A stretch of DNA of 64,000 nucleotides from Sediminibacterium ginsengisoli (GCF_900167075.1 NZ_FUWH01000001.1:1-64000); one strand, 5' to 3'. Positions 1-8,529 are shown, counted from the first letter of the stretch. Notes: a model not told the origin generated them from the letters alone. A program made the numbers and translations.

Positions 1-2
1 CT

Positions 3-311
3 GAGGATGTGACGGAAGTATACCGCCGAAGGTGGGATATTGAAGTCTTTTTCAAATTCATCAAGCAATTATTCAATTTCAGTCACCTGGTGAATAGAAG
101 TGAAAATGGGATTAAGGTTGTTCTCTATGTCACAATGATCGCAGCCATTTTATTAAGCGCTTATAAAAAAGAAACGAAACAACCGGGATATAAAATACCC
201 AGGCTGAAGTTCGCCGCTGATCTCGAAGCAGAGATAATTAAATATCTGATTATCAAGTGCGGCGGTGATCCCGAAAAAATGAACGCTATTTTATTGTGTA
301 ACTCCTCATAA
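3..311 (+). CDS. IS4-type transposase, C-terminal part (cut by window edge)
   Basis: This is the C-terminal ~100 residues of a DDE transposase of the IS4 group; the reading frame is open to the window edge, so the N-terminal part lies outside. The residues VYRRRWDIEVFFKFIKQ fit the IS4-group YREK signature (Y-x2-R-x3-E-x6-K), whose Glu is the last acid of the DDE triad. It would cut and join the ends of its insertion sequence. A palindromic repeat begins just after its stop codon and may belong to the end of the element. Whether the whole element is intact cannot be judged. Confidence 0.85.
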   Translation, partial: EDVTEVYRRRWDIEVFFKFIKQLFNFSHLVNRSENGIKVVLYVTMIAAILLSAYKKETKQPGYKIPRLKFAADLEAEIIKYLIIKCGGDPEKMNAILLCNSS

Positions 312-314
312 ATA

Positions 315-355
315 TCTTTCGAACACCTGTGGTCGCCTGACCAACAGCATTGCCA
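315..355. repeat. Palindromic repeat next to the IS4-type transposase
   Basis: CTTTCGAA is followed by an imperfect palindrome, GTGGTCGCCTGACCAAC, at about 329-346. The same layout (CTTTCGAA, four bases, then a GTTGGTC/GACCAAC palindrome, then GGCAA) recurs at 31757-31794 and, truncated, at 31930-31950; a related palindrome is at 1152-1175. It may be the end of the IS or a dispersed REP-like unit. Confidence 0.5.
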
Positions 356-1054
356 TTAACGCCCGCGACCAGTAATTGACCGCCAGTTCTTCGCTCCGGC
401 GCATAGCAACCATAAGCAGGTTCCTATTTCCCCGATAGCTGGCAGTATTCTTAAATAGCCCGGGATGCCTGTTGAACCATAACCCAGTGAAAGCGTATTG
501 CCGAAGAAATTGATCAGGTATCCGAAACATCCCAGCATGAGGAATATTCCCAGCAGCCTGGGCAGGAAATCAGATTTATAAACAAGGTAGCCGAATGGAA
601 GTAGCCATAAGCCCCAGAAAATGGTTGTTATTAAAATGCCATTGTTATATTGATTCAGGTATAACATAACCTGGTTCTGTAATCCGGATAAATCTGCATT
701 TTTCGGAACCGCAAGCAGATCAAGGATAGCGTATTTGTTTTGCAGGTTGATAAAAGAAATCGGCGCACTGATAATCGCCAGCAACGCCATCACTTTGGCC
801 TGCCGCTCATTTACTGACCGCAGTAACCTGTAGAGCACAACAGGTAAAAAGATAAACGCGATATAGCAGATAACACTGCTCGCAAGACTCATCCTGAATA
901 AAGATTCATTCCCGCGGATATTATTAAAAGTCTTTGCAGGATCATCCCAGACAAATAATTGTTTCGGAACATAAGCCAGGCTAAACATACCTGTTATAAC
1001 TACCACCAGGTAGAGCAGTCCTGCTATTCTCGCCATTTTGTTCCTGTTATCCAT
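356..1054 (-). CDS. DUF4386 family membrane protein
   Basis: A 232-residue integral membrane protein with about six hydrophobic segments, starting with MDNRNKMARIAGLLYLVVVI. The opening pattern (MARIAGLLYL...ITGMFSL) and the length fit the DUF4386 family, common in Bacteroidota and of unknown function. It stands alone on the minus strand, with a 315-bp gap to the divergent histidine kinase on its 5' side. The ATG start at 1054 gives the standard family N-terminus. No catalytic residues can be named. Confidence 0.8.
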   Translation of the reverse strand: MDNRNKMARIAGLLYLVVVITGMFSLAYVPKQLFVWDDPAKTFNNIRGNESLFRMSLASSVICYIAFIFLPVVLYRLLRSVNERQAKVMALLAIISAPISFINLQNKYAILDLLAVPKNADLSGLQNQVMLYLNQYNNGILITTIFWGLWLLPFGYLVYKSDFLPRLLGIFLMLGCFGYLINFFGNTLSLGYGSTGIPGYLRILPAIGEIGTCLWLLCAGAKNWRSITGRGR

Positions 1055-1369
1055 AGATGTTTATTTTGTTATCGGGTAAATAATTTGTCTGCTAACAATA
1101 TCAAGCCCTGCGTTATTACTCGTCTTCATACTATTGCTGGTCTTCATAATTGTTGCTGGTCAGGCGACCAGCAACGGCAGGGTTGTTTATGCGCCAGCCC
1201 TTATAAACATATCTTTTTAATGCATGTGAGCGAAAAAAATATGATTACCGGCAAACAAAGATGGCAATTGGCGGGTTGTTTATCTATAGCTTAATGTGTA
1301 GTTGATTTTTCAGGCCGGTCATACGTAGCCAGCAATCAATTTCTGACCATAAACAACGATATTCGTTTT
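1055..1369. other. Intergenic region between divergent genes, with a perfect palindrome
   Basis: No gene is supported here. It must hold the promoters of the DUF4386 gene and the histidine kinase. At 1152-1175 there is a perfect 10-bp inverted repeat (GTTGCTGGTC / GACCAGCAAC) with a 4-base loop; TTGCTGGTC also occurs as a direct repeat just to the left. A related palindrome lies at 31768-31790. Confidence 0.6.
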
Positions 1370-2662
1370 ATGACAGCCCAAGCCCGTAATTTTCGCCTTA
1401 CTTTTCAAAAGCGCTGGTTTTGGCTGGTCGGTAATGCAGCTGAATTTGCCCTGGAGCCGCGGATCTTTCATTCCATCAGCCTGGGTCTGATGGTGCTGAT
1501 GCTGGTGTATGTTCCTTACGATCTTCTGGCAGGAATGTATATAGCATCCTTATCGTGCCTGATCATCGCCGCTATCTTTTTTTATGAGTATTACCGCTCG
1601 CGTTTTCTTCGCCGCAAACACCGGAGCATTGTTTTCGGGGTGGCCGGCCTTGTATTGTTATCTGTTAACTATTTTGCCAATGCAGGCGTTGAAGGCTCTA
1701 CCGATGTGATCTGGCCTGCCTACCTGCTGCTGGTTCTGACCATTTGCGAATACAGGCAGATGATAGTTTGGTTGCTCGTTTACATGCTGGCATTTGGTTT
1801 CGTACATGCATTGGAGCATCGTTACCCGGGGCTGGTATATTATCCGTTCCACGATGCAGCCGGGCAGTTTACCGATCATATCACAGCCTTTCCAATACCG
1901 GTGATCAGTATGGCAATTGTGGTAGGACTGTTTCGCCGCAATTACGATAAGGAAAGAACGATCGTTGCACAGAAGGACGCCGAAAAAGCCAGGCTGCTTT
2001 CCATTCTTTCCCACGATCTGCGTGCTCCATTTATACAGGTACAGCAATATTTTGAACTGCTTAAGTACGATACGCTTTCGCAGGCCGACCGTGCACGCCT
2101 TGAGCAGGCATTGAAACAGACAAACGATCAGGGCCTGAACCTCGTAACCAACCTGCTCTATTGGTCGCGTTCTCAGCTCGACGGATTTTCAATGCGGCTG
2201 GCGCCACAGCCACTGGCAGCTACGTTGAAGAATACCCTCGAAACAACTACCCGCCTGTGCAATGAAAAAGGTATTACGGTTATTGCAGCTATCCAGCCGG
2301 ATATTTATGTAATGGCCGATGCAGATATGCTGCAGCTGGTAGTACGTAACCTGCTGCAGAATGCTATCAAATTCACTGCTCCGGGCGGAACGATCAAGAT
2401 AGAGACGGAGCCTGATAATAACTGCTGCAGCATTCATGTGAAAGATAATGGCAAGGGGATCAGGCCGGAGCAACTTGAAAATATATTCTCAGGCATTAGG
2501 CCAACACCTGGAACTGCCAATGAAAAAGGAGTAGGGCTCGGACTTCGTGTGTGTAAAGAATTCATGGAGCGGCAGGGCGGGCATATCGGCGTTAAAAGCG
2601 AGTGGGGCGAAGGATCATGTTTTACGGTAAGCATTCCTGTTGCGGTTAATGCTGCTACCTGA
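1370..2662 (+). CDS. Membrane-bound sensor histidine kinase, orphan
   Basis: A 430-residue two-component sensor kinase. The N-terminal ~190 residues carry about six hydrophobic segments with no large extracytoplasmic domain, so the signal is probably sensed in or at the membrane. The phospho-accepting His is in SILSHDLRAPF (about residue 215). The ATPase domain has the N box VVRNLLQNAIKFT, G1 DNGKGI and G2 GVGLGL. No response regulator is adjacent, so its partner is elsewhere. It ends 15 bp from the convergent Arr gene. Base composition resembles the core genes at the right of the window more than the AT-rich array. Confidence 0.92.
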   Translation: MTAQARNFRLTFQKRWFWLVGNAAEFALEPRIFHSISLGLMVLMLVYVPYDLLAGMYIASLSCLIIAAIFFYEYYRSRFLRRKHRSIVFGVAGLVLLSVNYFANAGVEGSTDVIWPAYLLLVLTICEYRQMIVWLLVYMLAFGFVHALEHRYPGLVYYPFHDAAGQFTDHITAFPIPVISMAIVVGLFRRNYDKERTIVAQKDAEKARLLSILSHDLRAPFIQVQQYFELLKYDTLSQADRARLEQALKQTNDQGLNLVTNLLYWSRSQLDGFSMRLAPQPLAATLKNTLETTTRLCNEKGITVIAAIQPDIYVMADADMLQLVVRNLLQNAIKFTAPGGTIKIETEPDNNCCSIHVKDNGKGIRPEQLENIFSGIRPTPGTANEKGVGLGLRVCKEFMERQGGHIGVKSEWGEGSCFTVSIPVAVNAAT

Positions 2663-2677
2663 CCTGCAATTACTGCG

Positions 2678-3421
2678 TCAATTGATGATCTCTCCTTTGT
2701 TGTTCTCCAGTTTTGCCCTGAATTTCTGAAGTTCTTCGGCACCTGGCCGTACCCAGTCTGTTAGTTCGCCAATGATACGTAGCGGCTCCGCGGAACGGTA
2801 AGACCGGGTAGGATTGCCCGGAAATTTTTTATCCGTCAGGTTCGGATCATTCTCATAAGCTCCCGCAGGTTCAACAATATAAACACGTTCGGTTCCGGTG
2901 CCCTTAGCCAGTGCGGCGGCCAGACCTGCGCCATTGGGCAGCGCAGTGAAATAGATATGGTTCATGACGAGCTCAGACTTATAATTCGAATTACCGCCCG
3001 GGGTGAGTAAGTCGCCCACTTTCAGATCTGATTTTGTACCATGATAAAAAGGTCCTTTATCGGAAGGGTTACGCTGAAACAAAGCTGCCAGTTCGCGATT
3101 GTGCTTTGATTTTTCACTATCGCCCAAGTGCTCATAACATGCTGCAAGGGCCGAATAAAGAGCCGGGAATGCGCTTTTAACCGTATCGTCATTTATTTGT
3201 AAAGCATGATGCAAGGCGGTTTCCAGCCAATCCAGCTTATGCTGAACATTTTTTTGATGCTTTGCGAGGTAATAAGCTGCCAGGAATTTTTCGAGGTCAT
3301 TCTCCGCTTTGTCCCAGGCTTCCGAAAACAGGCGGGCCGCTGCTTCAGGATCACCGGTTTCTTCCATAGTCATGCCTTGCAGGCATAGTTTGATAACAGG
3401 GTTGAATGGCGAAAATTCCAT
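2678..3421 (-). CDS. arr: Rifampin ADP-ribosyltransferase (Arr) with N-terminal TPR-like domain
   Basis: The C-terminal ~120 residues, from about residue 125 (FYHGTKSDLKVGDLLTPG, HIYFTA, YIVEP, PNLTDKKFPGNPTRSYRS, EPLRIIGELTDW), match Arr enzymes, which move ADP-ribose from NAD+ to rifampin and inactivate it. Typical Arr proteins are ~140 residues; here ~120 extra N-terminal residues form helices like tetratricopeptide repeats (DPEAAARLFSEAWDKAENDL, LYSALAACYEHLGDSEKSK). The family makes rifamycin resistance plausible, but activity is inferred. Arr genes are well-known integron cassette cargo, which fits the accessory character of this minus-strand block. Confidence 0.88.
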   Translation of the reverse strand: MEFSPFNPVIKLCLQGMTMEETGDPEAAARLFSEAWDKAENDLEKFLAAYYLAKHQKNVQHKLDWLETALHHALQINDDTVKSAFPALYSALAACYEHLGDSEKSKHNRELAALFQRNPSDKGPFYHGTKSDLKVGDLLTPGGNSNYKSELVMNHIYFTALPNGAGLAAALAKGTGTERVYIVEPAGAYENDPNLTDKKFPGNPTRSYRSAEPLRIIGELTDWVRPGAEELQKFRAKLENNKGEIIN

Positions 3422-3488
3422 GTGAATTTATTATGCTGTTTGGTGTTCCAATTACTGCTGTTTATTTCTTAAGCAGCAATAATAATGA

Positions 3489-4271
3489 TCAGCCCGGCAA
3501 AGGATAATTTATATGATCACTCGCAAATTTATCCAAATACCTGAGCCATTCCTCTTCCAGGTCTTTTAAAGATTTCCGGTATATTTTTTTTACTTCTTTA
3601 AATCCCTTTTCCCATAGCTCCCTGAGTTTGTCATTGCCGTAAGTTACCAGTAAAAATCCTGTAAAGCTTCCTATCTGTGGGTAGGCGATCATGGCGTTCA
3701 GCGCATAAAAGTCTTTTGTGAGTGCAGTGAGGTTAAACAGCCGGCGCTCGTTTTTCAGGTATTTGCACAGGGAGTCTACCTGGTAGCGACTCCAGGTATT
3801 ATCATAATAAACGGCCAGGCCTTCGCTGAACCAGTTGTTGGCCGGTTTGCCCCAGATATGAAAAGCATAATAATGCGTCAGCTCGTGTTTTGTTGCCAGA
3901 GAGTAATTGCTGTTGTGCAAAAACACGACAATATTGTTTTCCGGAATAGCAAACCCCTGCGCTTCGAACCCGAGTAGCCGCTTTATTTTTTCTTTTGAAT
4001 CAACAATGATAATGTTGGCCGTATCTGCAAAACTGCTGTCGTTAAGAAAATGAACGATCTGTTGTCTTGTGGTTTCAAGATTTTTTCTGATCAGATTTGC
4101 ATGCTGGTCTGCATACTGGCCCGGTTCAACAAATAAAATGAAATGGTCGGACTGATGCTTTTTCCAGGCTGCAGGAAGTTGATTTAAAAACTGGTCCAGC
4201 CTTGGGTTGCCTTTTTGTGCAAAGGCCACGGTGTACAGAAATGACATTGTCAGCAGGGCAATAAGCTTCAT
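3489..4271 (-). CDS. Secreted zinc metallopeptidase-like protein (HExxH)
   Basis: The start at 4271 is preferred because it gives a signal peptide (MKLIALLTMSFLYTVAFAQ); an in-frame ATG lies 72 bases further upstream. The mature protein (~240 residues) contains HELTHYYAFHIWGK, and a downstream Glu in NNWFSEGLAVY, the layout of gluzincin-type peptidase-MA proteins in which two His and a Glu bind zinc. It probably acts in the periplasm; the substrate is unknown. C-terminal residues are rich in Lys/Glu helices. It is a single gene with its own intergenic spacers. Confidence 0.75.
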   Translation of the reverse strand: MKLIALLTMSFLYTVAFAQKGNPRLDQFLNQLPAAWKKHQSDHFILFVEPGQYADQHANLIRKNLETTRQQIVHFLNDSSFADTANIIIVDSKEKIKRLLGFEAQGFAIPENNIVVFLHNSNYSLATKHELTHYYAFHIWGKPANNWFSEGLAVYYDNTWSRYQVDSLCKYLKNERRLFNLTALTKDFYALNAMIAYPQIGSFTGFLLVTYGNDKLRELWEKGFKEVKKIYRKSLKDLEEEWLRYLDKFASDHINYPLPG

Positions 4272-4359
4272 TTGCGGGGGAATGGACTTTTTTTTATATA
4301 GATTAATGGCATGGATATTTCGTTCATTTCGGGCTTTTTTCATAAGAGCCCGGCAAAAA

Positions 4360-4899
4360 TTAAGTAAAACGGAGCTCTTTTATCGTAAAATCTGCCGCTG
4401 TATATTCTTTGCTATCGGGAATGGCGGCGAGATCGATTTTGTGATCCTGCCAGGTGGGGTTGTATTGCGGATGCGACGTGATCGGTTTAATAGCGATCGG
4501 CGCGTATGTTTTTGAATGATCAAAGTCAATATAATACCGGTATGCCCCTTCCATCAGCGAAGATATATAATAGCGTATTTGCTCATCCGCAACATCGCTT
4601 GTATCCAGTCCAGCCTGGCTGAACAGTTTTCTTACAGCTTTGGTTTCATCGTCGTTAAGCGGATTGGAAAGCGGGATAATGGTTGTGTGTATATGGTCGG
4701 GCAATTGCTTAAATGCCTCTATTAGATCGTGAAGTTCTTTTTTGGGTTTTTGTACGATCCGCAACTCCTGGATTTTAGAGCCGGCAGATCTTCCAAACAT
4801 TGGGCTGCAGAAACCGGCATTATTGAGAATAATTAATGAGTGGTCAATCGTTAGGTGTTCGGTGGAATCAATGAAGAGCAGATAAGCGGCAGGTAACAT
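4360..4899 (-). CDS. Hypothetical protein, 179 aa
   Basis: I do not recognise this family. It is a mostly hydrophilic, cytoplasmic-looking protein with no signal peptide. A helical central part (KKELHDLIEAFKQLPDHIHT, ETKAVRKLFSQAGLDTSD) is followed by a segment rich in Tyr, Ile and Asp. The ATG at 4899 is the only good start. It lies between the metallopeptidase gene and a PEGA-like membrane protein, all on the minus strand with spacers, so no operon partner is evident. Confidence 0.6.
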   Translation of the reverse strand: MLPAAYLLFIDSTEHLTIDHSLIILNNAGFCSPMFGRSAGSKIQELRIVQKPKKELHDLIEAFKQLPDHIHTTIIPLSNPLNDDETKAVRKLFSQAGLDTSDVADEQIRYYISSLMEGAYRYYIDFDHSKTYAPIAIKPITSHPQYNPTWQDHKIDLAAIPDSKEYTAADFTIKELRFT

Positions 4900-4920
4900 G
4901 GCAGGCGGCGTTTTTGCAGT

Positions 4921-4954
4921 AGCTTTTGGAAAGTTCCGGAACTTTCCAAAAGCT
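4921..4954. terminator. Perfect 34-bp palindrome downstream of the 4954-5379 gene (copy 1 of 3)
   Basis: AGCTTTTGGAAAGTTCC is followed directly by its reverse complement. It abuts the stop codon of the minus-strand gene at 4954 and has near-identical copies at 5451-5482 and 6087-6121, each just 3' of a minus-strand gene. It is read as a strong hairpin terminator or RNA-stabilising element; spread as a mobile REP-like unit is also possible. Confidence 0.7.
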
Positions 4955-5379
4955 TAGTTTATGGATGCTTTCTTATTTATTTCTGTCAGAACCAAATAGC
5001 GCTTACGACCAAGACTTATGTAATAAAATAAAAGAACAAATGCCGGAACTACTAAAAAAATAGTATAACTGATATTGAATATAGTTGTAAGAATAAAATG
5101 AAGGGCGAGTATCGCTGCCGCAACCGGCATGATCCAGCGGCCATTTTTGAATCCGCCGACCTCCAGGTATATCGTTTCATTGTCGTCAACCCGGATGAGC
5201 AGGTCAGGGCTGCTGCACCAGTCGATTTTTACAGTCAGCGTATGATCACCGGGAGTTGTTGTAAACGTTTTATGCTGACCATTTGAAATGTTGCCCGCCT
5301 GTTGCCCGTCTATGAAGACCTTATAGTCGCGCATCAGGTTATTGTATTCGCTGGTCCTTTGAATATGAATGGATGCCAT
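4954..5379 (-). CDS. Membrane protein with PEGA-like N-terminal domain
   Basis: A 141-residue protein. The first ~75 residues form a beta-rich domain (YKVFIDGQQAGNISNGQHKT, TTPGDHTLTVKID) that looks like a PEGA/carbohydrate-binding-like fold. Two adjacent membrane segments follow (MPVAAAILALHFILTTIF and FLVVPAFVLLFYYISLG), then a short basic tail. The start at 5379 (MASIHIQ) is preferred over an alternative three codons upstream. The stop overlaps the palindrome at 4921. Function unknown; such proteins often carry a small exposed domain on a membrane anchor. Confidence 0.65.
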   Translation of the reverse strand: MASIHIQRTSEYNNLMRDYKVFIDGQQAGNISNGQHKTFTTTPGDHTLTVKIDWCSSPDLLIRVDDNETIYLEVGGFKNGRWIMPVAAAILALHFILTTIFNISYTIFLVVPAFVLLFYYISLGRKRYLVLTEINKKASIN

Positions 5380-5450
5380 ATTTTTCAATGCGTAATTATG
5401 TGATTATTTTTTAGCGAGATAGCCGGTTATTTGGGGCTGGCTGCAGTAAA

Positions 5451-5482
5451 CCTTTTGGAAAGTTCCGGAACTTTCCAAAAGG
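5451..5482. terminator. Perfect 32-bp palindrome downstream of the lipoprotein gene (copy 2 of 3)
   Basis: CCTTTTGGAAAGTTCC with its exact reverse complement, six bases beyond the stop of the minus-strand gene at 5489. The core differs from the copy at 4921 only in the outermost bases. Confidence 0.7.
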
Positions 5483-5488
5483 GCGTAA

Positions 5489-6055
5489 TTATTTTTTTAG
5501 AAGATAGCTGGTTATCTGTGCCTGGCTGAGATCAAGCGCATCTGCATGCGGGTCTGAGCGCAGAAAAACAAACTGCTTATCGGGAAGTACAATCATTGAA
5601 TTGCCGCACCGGCTACGGTCCTTGAAAATTAAATTCAGTAAAGTATTTGAGCTGTCGATGATAATGTTGCGGTCCCATTTTTTAAGTTTATTCATATTGT
5701 TACCGGGTTCTCTGAAGTCGAAAGCCGAAATATTCTTTCTTTTTGCCAATACCTGCTGCACTCTTTGTGTGTGGGCGGCTATTGTTTTTTGAATATAATC
5801 ATCGCTCATCTGATCAAGGGTATTCCAGCAACTTTCATTGTTGTAATCATATTTGATGATGAGTGTGTCTTTTAATCCTGTGGTACTATACCTGGCCAAG
5901 AAGCTTAGTAAAGTGTTATAGGTTTCCTGGCTGAGCGAGTCGCTGAATATTCTGTTCTTACTGTCGTAGCTGTAAAGCGGCGCACTTGAAGCACATGCCG
6001 ACAATAGTAGTATGCCGGAAAAACAGGTCAGGAAATTTTTTATATTTTTCAACAT
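5489..6055 (-). CDS. Hypothetical lipoprotein, 188 aa
   Basis: The N-terminus MLKNIKNFLTCFSGILLLSAC ends in a lipobox (LLSAC), so the protein is probably lipidated and held in an envelope membrane. The mature part is hydrophilic with no family I recognise; it contains a Lys/Arg-rich stretch around HTQRVQQVLAKRKNISAFDF and a possible second domain ending in FVFLRSDPHADALDLS. It is flanked on both sides by copies of the same palindrome and by unrelated single genes. Confidence 0.65.
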   Translation of the reverse strand: MLKNIKNFLTCFSGILLLSACASSAPLYSYDSKNRIFSDSLSQETYNTLLSFLARYSTTGLKDTLIIKYDYNNESCWNTLDQMSDDYIQKTIAAHTQRVQQVLAKRKNISAFDFREPGNNMNKLKKWDRNIIIDSSNTLLNLIFKDRSRCGNSMIVLPDKQFVFLRSDPHADALDLSQAQITSYLLKK

Positions 6056-6086
6056 ATGCGCGGCAGTTTAGCTTCGGTTAACAATG

Positions 6087-6121
6087 TAACTTTTGGAAAG
6101 TTTGAAACTTTCCAAAAGTTA
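6087..6121. terminator. 35-bp palindrome overlapping the DinB-family stop codon (copy 3 of 3)
   Basis: TAACTTTTGGAAAGTTT, a central G, then its exact reverse complement. The right end supplies the stop codon of the minus-strand gene at 6119. Compared with copies 1 and 2, the central CCGG is replaced by TGA with matching changes on both arms, so the pairing has been kept. Confidence 0.7.
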
Positions 6122-6565
6122 TTTCCCGACAAGGCGCCTGTGGTAATTTATCTGTCCCAGGTGATAGGCCAGGTGCGTTGCCAGATGCACTAAAAAGTAT
6201 TCAGTTGTTGTTTTTTCTGCAAACACCAGCACAGGGTATTCTTTTTTCAGATCTGCGTCAGCCAGCTTTCCGAGAGCATCTTTAATTACTTGTATGGTAT
6301 CGGTTAATTTGCTAACGAGTTCTTGTCGCGGAATATCTTTCTGTGAAAATTCGAGTTCCCTGTTTCTCACATAACCGGTCTTCCCTAATTCCTTGCCAAT
6401 ATAAGTGTTCAGGTTGCCGACCAGGTGTAATGCAAGGTTTCCTGCAGCGTTTGAAATGCCACTTTCGATACGCCAGATCGTTGATTCATCGCGGTATTGA
6501 TTAAGTTCGCTGATCACCTTGTTGAGATCTCTTTCGAAAAGTGCGGTTAGTGTATTTGCGAGCAT
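6119..6565 (-). CDS. DinB/DUF1572-like four-helix protein
   Basis: A 148-residue all-helical protein of DinB-superfamily type. The pattern RDESTIWRIESGISNAAGNL, ALHLVGNLNTYIGK and a final FLVHLATHLAYHLGQINYHR gives the three spaced His (in HLVGN, HLATH and HLGQ) that bind a divalent metal in this superfamily. Members include damage-induced proteins and bacillithiol- or mycothiol-dependent transferases; the actual substrate is unknown. Single gene; the 3' end overlaps a palindrome. Confidence 0.78.
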   Translation of the reverse strand: MLANTLTALFERDLNKVISELNQYRDESTIWRIESGISNAAGNLALHLVGNLNTYIGKELGKTGYVRNRELEFSQKDIPRQELVSKLTDTIQVIKDALGKLADADLKKEYPVLVFAEKTTTEYFLVHLATHLAYHLGQINYHRRLVGK

Positions 6566-6682
6566 GTTCAGGATTGTTAACTAAATATACTCTTTAAACC
6601 CGGCAGAATGGTAATAGATCTTAGTAAATTTTCATTTTTTGAAATGCCTGTACAGGCAATCAGGAACTCTTTCCGGGCTGTA

Positions 6683-7075
6683 TTATTGCCGGTTGGTTAT
6701 GGATCTTTTGAAATTCACAAGGTTTACAATTCCCCATGCTGCAAGGAGTAGTTCAACAGCAATACCGGCTAAGAAGTAAATACCCGGAATTCCGTCAGAA
6801 AATAAACTGATGATCCTTCCGAGGGCCAGGCCGGCCATAAAAACAATGTTCGTAATCGTTGCCGTTAACCACAGTTTCTGGTTGAAAACACCAATGAGCC
6901 AGAGAGAGCTCATGGCCAGATAAAGTCCCATAAGTGCCCGGAATATGTTCTTCAGGCTGGTGTGCTCGACAGCAAAGCCGAATAGCCTGGGCAGGATACG
7001 GCCGGGACAGACTCCGTATGCCAGACCGATACCAGATATCAGTAATGCCGAAACTAAAAGGTGAAAATTTTTCAA
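6683..7075 (-). CDS. DUF4345 family membrane protein
   Basis: A 130-residue protein with four membrane segments. The pattern GLAYGVCPGRILPRLFGF...NIFRALMGLYLAMSSLWLIG fits the small DUF4345 family seen in Bacteroidota. No ATG is available in frame before an upstream stop, so a TTG start at 7075 is used (KNFHLLVSALL follows). No catalytic motif is visible; function unknown. Confidence 0.7.
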   Translation of the reverse strand: MKNFHLLVSALLISGIGLAYGVCPGRILPRLFGFAVEHTSLKNIFRALMGLYLAMSSLWLIGVFNQKLWLTATITNIVFMAGLALGRIISLFSDGIPGIYFLAGIAVELLLAAWGIVNLVNFKRSITNRQ

Positions 7076-7115
7076 AGGAGTGTTTTTTGTATTTGAGGGA
7101 GTTCAGTATAGCGCA

Positions 7116-7529
7116 TCATTTCCCAACTACTTCATAACACGATTCCAGTGCCGGACAATACAAATGCTGACCAACCAATTTATATGGTGCTGAAATGAGT
7201 TTCCCATTGTGTTTGAACGTAAAAGTATTTTTATTGAGCCGTAGGGGTGATTCGTCAGGAAAGCTGAAAATGATCCTGTAGGTGATTTTGCCGGAACCCT
7301 CAACCAGGTATACATTGCTATGGCCATGCCAGGTAGATGCAGCTTTTGATTTCTTAAATTCGGAAATTACATTAAGGCTTGCCGAATCAACAGTTAAAAC
7401 GCCGAGGTATATTCTTCTGGCCGTATCAATAGGGCTTGTCTGAATATATGTTTTGTTTTTAACGCCGGCAATAATGATCTTTTTGAATGCACTTGTTTTA
7501 GTTTGACCAATGCATTTATTAAATACCAT
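7116..7529 (-). CDS. Hypothetical protein, 137 aa
   Basis: Family not recognised. The protein is beta-rich and basic, with a repeated alternation of hydrophobic and polar residues (TYRIIFSFPDESPLRLNKNT, FTFKHNGKLISAPYKLVGQ). There is no clear signal peptide, although the central part looks like those of secreted proteins, and the annotated ATG at 7529 could be missing an upstream exported start. Two Cys in the C-terminus (YCPALESCYEV) could form a disulfide. Stands alone on the minus strand. Confidence 0.5.
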   Translation of the reverse strand: MVFNKCIGQTKTSAFKKIIIAGVKNKTYIQTSPIDTARRIYLGVLTVDSASLNVISEFKKSKAASTWHGHSNVYLVEGSGKITYRIIFSFPDESPLRLNKNTFTFKHNGKLISAPYKLVGQHLYCPALESCYEVVGK

Positions 7530-7615
7530 GAATAAAACAAGGGTTAATATGTAAAAATGCAGACTTCATGTAATTGAACCTGTTGCTAATTTAGAACAGC
7601 AAGCAGCTGTTTTTA

Positions 7616-8440
7616 TCAGTAAGTATATTCCTTTACAGAAACCATATAAATTTCCCGTTTGCGTTTGCCATTTTTTTTAACCGTTACCTTGAAAATATTT
7701 TCCTCTGTACAGTTGCCAAAACTATCATAAGTATATTCTCCTTCAAACGTTGTTTCACTGCCATCCGGATTTTTTCTTACCCAGTGTATTAAATCACCAT
7801 TCGTGTTATATACGGTATTGACGTCAGGGAATTTACTTGCTTCTGTGAAACTAATTTTTATGGTCTTGCTGGATAGAACTTTGCCATCATTGGATATTAC
7901 AGATGTAAAGGCTTCGTTTTTATCATATGAATATGTGGCTGTTTCTTTGCCCTTTTGATTGCCATTCCCATCAAATAGCGATAATTCTATCGGATGGCCT
8001 TTTTCATTACAAACGATATCTGTTTGACGGATGACGCGGCCGATTTCATCTTTATCTGTTACGCCGATTAAAAAGAAATTGTTATCATAGGTGAAAACCG
8101 AACTTTCTTTAAAATACGCGAACTTCATCCATCTTTCAAAAACAGACGCGAGCACAATTCTGTGAACTGTGTCGTTTGTATAGCTCGCTTTTGTTTTCAG
8201 CATGCCATTAGCATCATAACTTTCTGACACTTGGACCATGCCTGCATTGTCGAAGACGATGACGTCCTTTGCAACATTATAACCACTTGCAGTAAAAGAA
8301 GTTGTTATATGTACAATTTTTTTGGGTCTTTTGGTCTTATATGACCTTTGTGCATTTAACTGCAATGCAGAAAAAATATTCTGCGATCTGGCAGATCCAA
8401 TAAGAAATACTGCGAGGAGAAAGATTGTCAACTTGCGCAT
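7616..8440 (-). CDS. Secreted protein with YD-like beta repeats, 274 aa
   Basis: The start at 8440 gives a clean signal peptide (MRKLTIFLLAVFLIGSARSQ). The mature protein consists of short repeated beta units of the type seen in YD-repeat or MORN-like surface proteins (FDNAGMVQVSESYDANGMLK, LFDGNGNQKGKETATYSYDK, VYNTNGDLIHWVRKNPDGSE). It is likely periplasmic or surface exposed. No enzyme motif is seen, and the exact family is not assigned. Confidence 0.6.
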   Translation of the reverse strand: MRKLTIFLLAVFLIGSARSQNIFSALQLNAQRSYKTKRPKKIVHITTSFTASGYNVAKDVIVFDNAGMVQVSESYDANGMLKTKASYTNDTVHRIVLASVFERWMKFAYFKESSVFTYDNNFFLIGVTDKDEIGRVIRQTDIVCNEKGHPIELSLFDGNGNQKGKETATYSYDKNEAFTSVISNDGKVLSSKTIKISFTEASKFPDVNTVYNTNGDLIHWVRKNPDGSETTFEGEYTYDSFGNCTEENIFKVTVKKNGKRKREIYMVSVKEYTY

Positions 8441-8529
8441 AATCAATACTTGCTGCAAATATACCCACCTTGGTAATATGAGGAGCCCGCATCCGGCTTC
8501 CGGGACTTATGGAAGGTAAATTGTTTTGA

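Noticed and set aside
959..1294. A 111-codon plus-strand open frame between DUF4386 and the histidine kinase
   Set aside because: It overlaps the DUF4386 gene and a palindrome, and the translation is Cys/His-rich low-quality sequence with no family.
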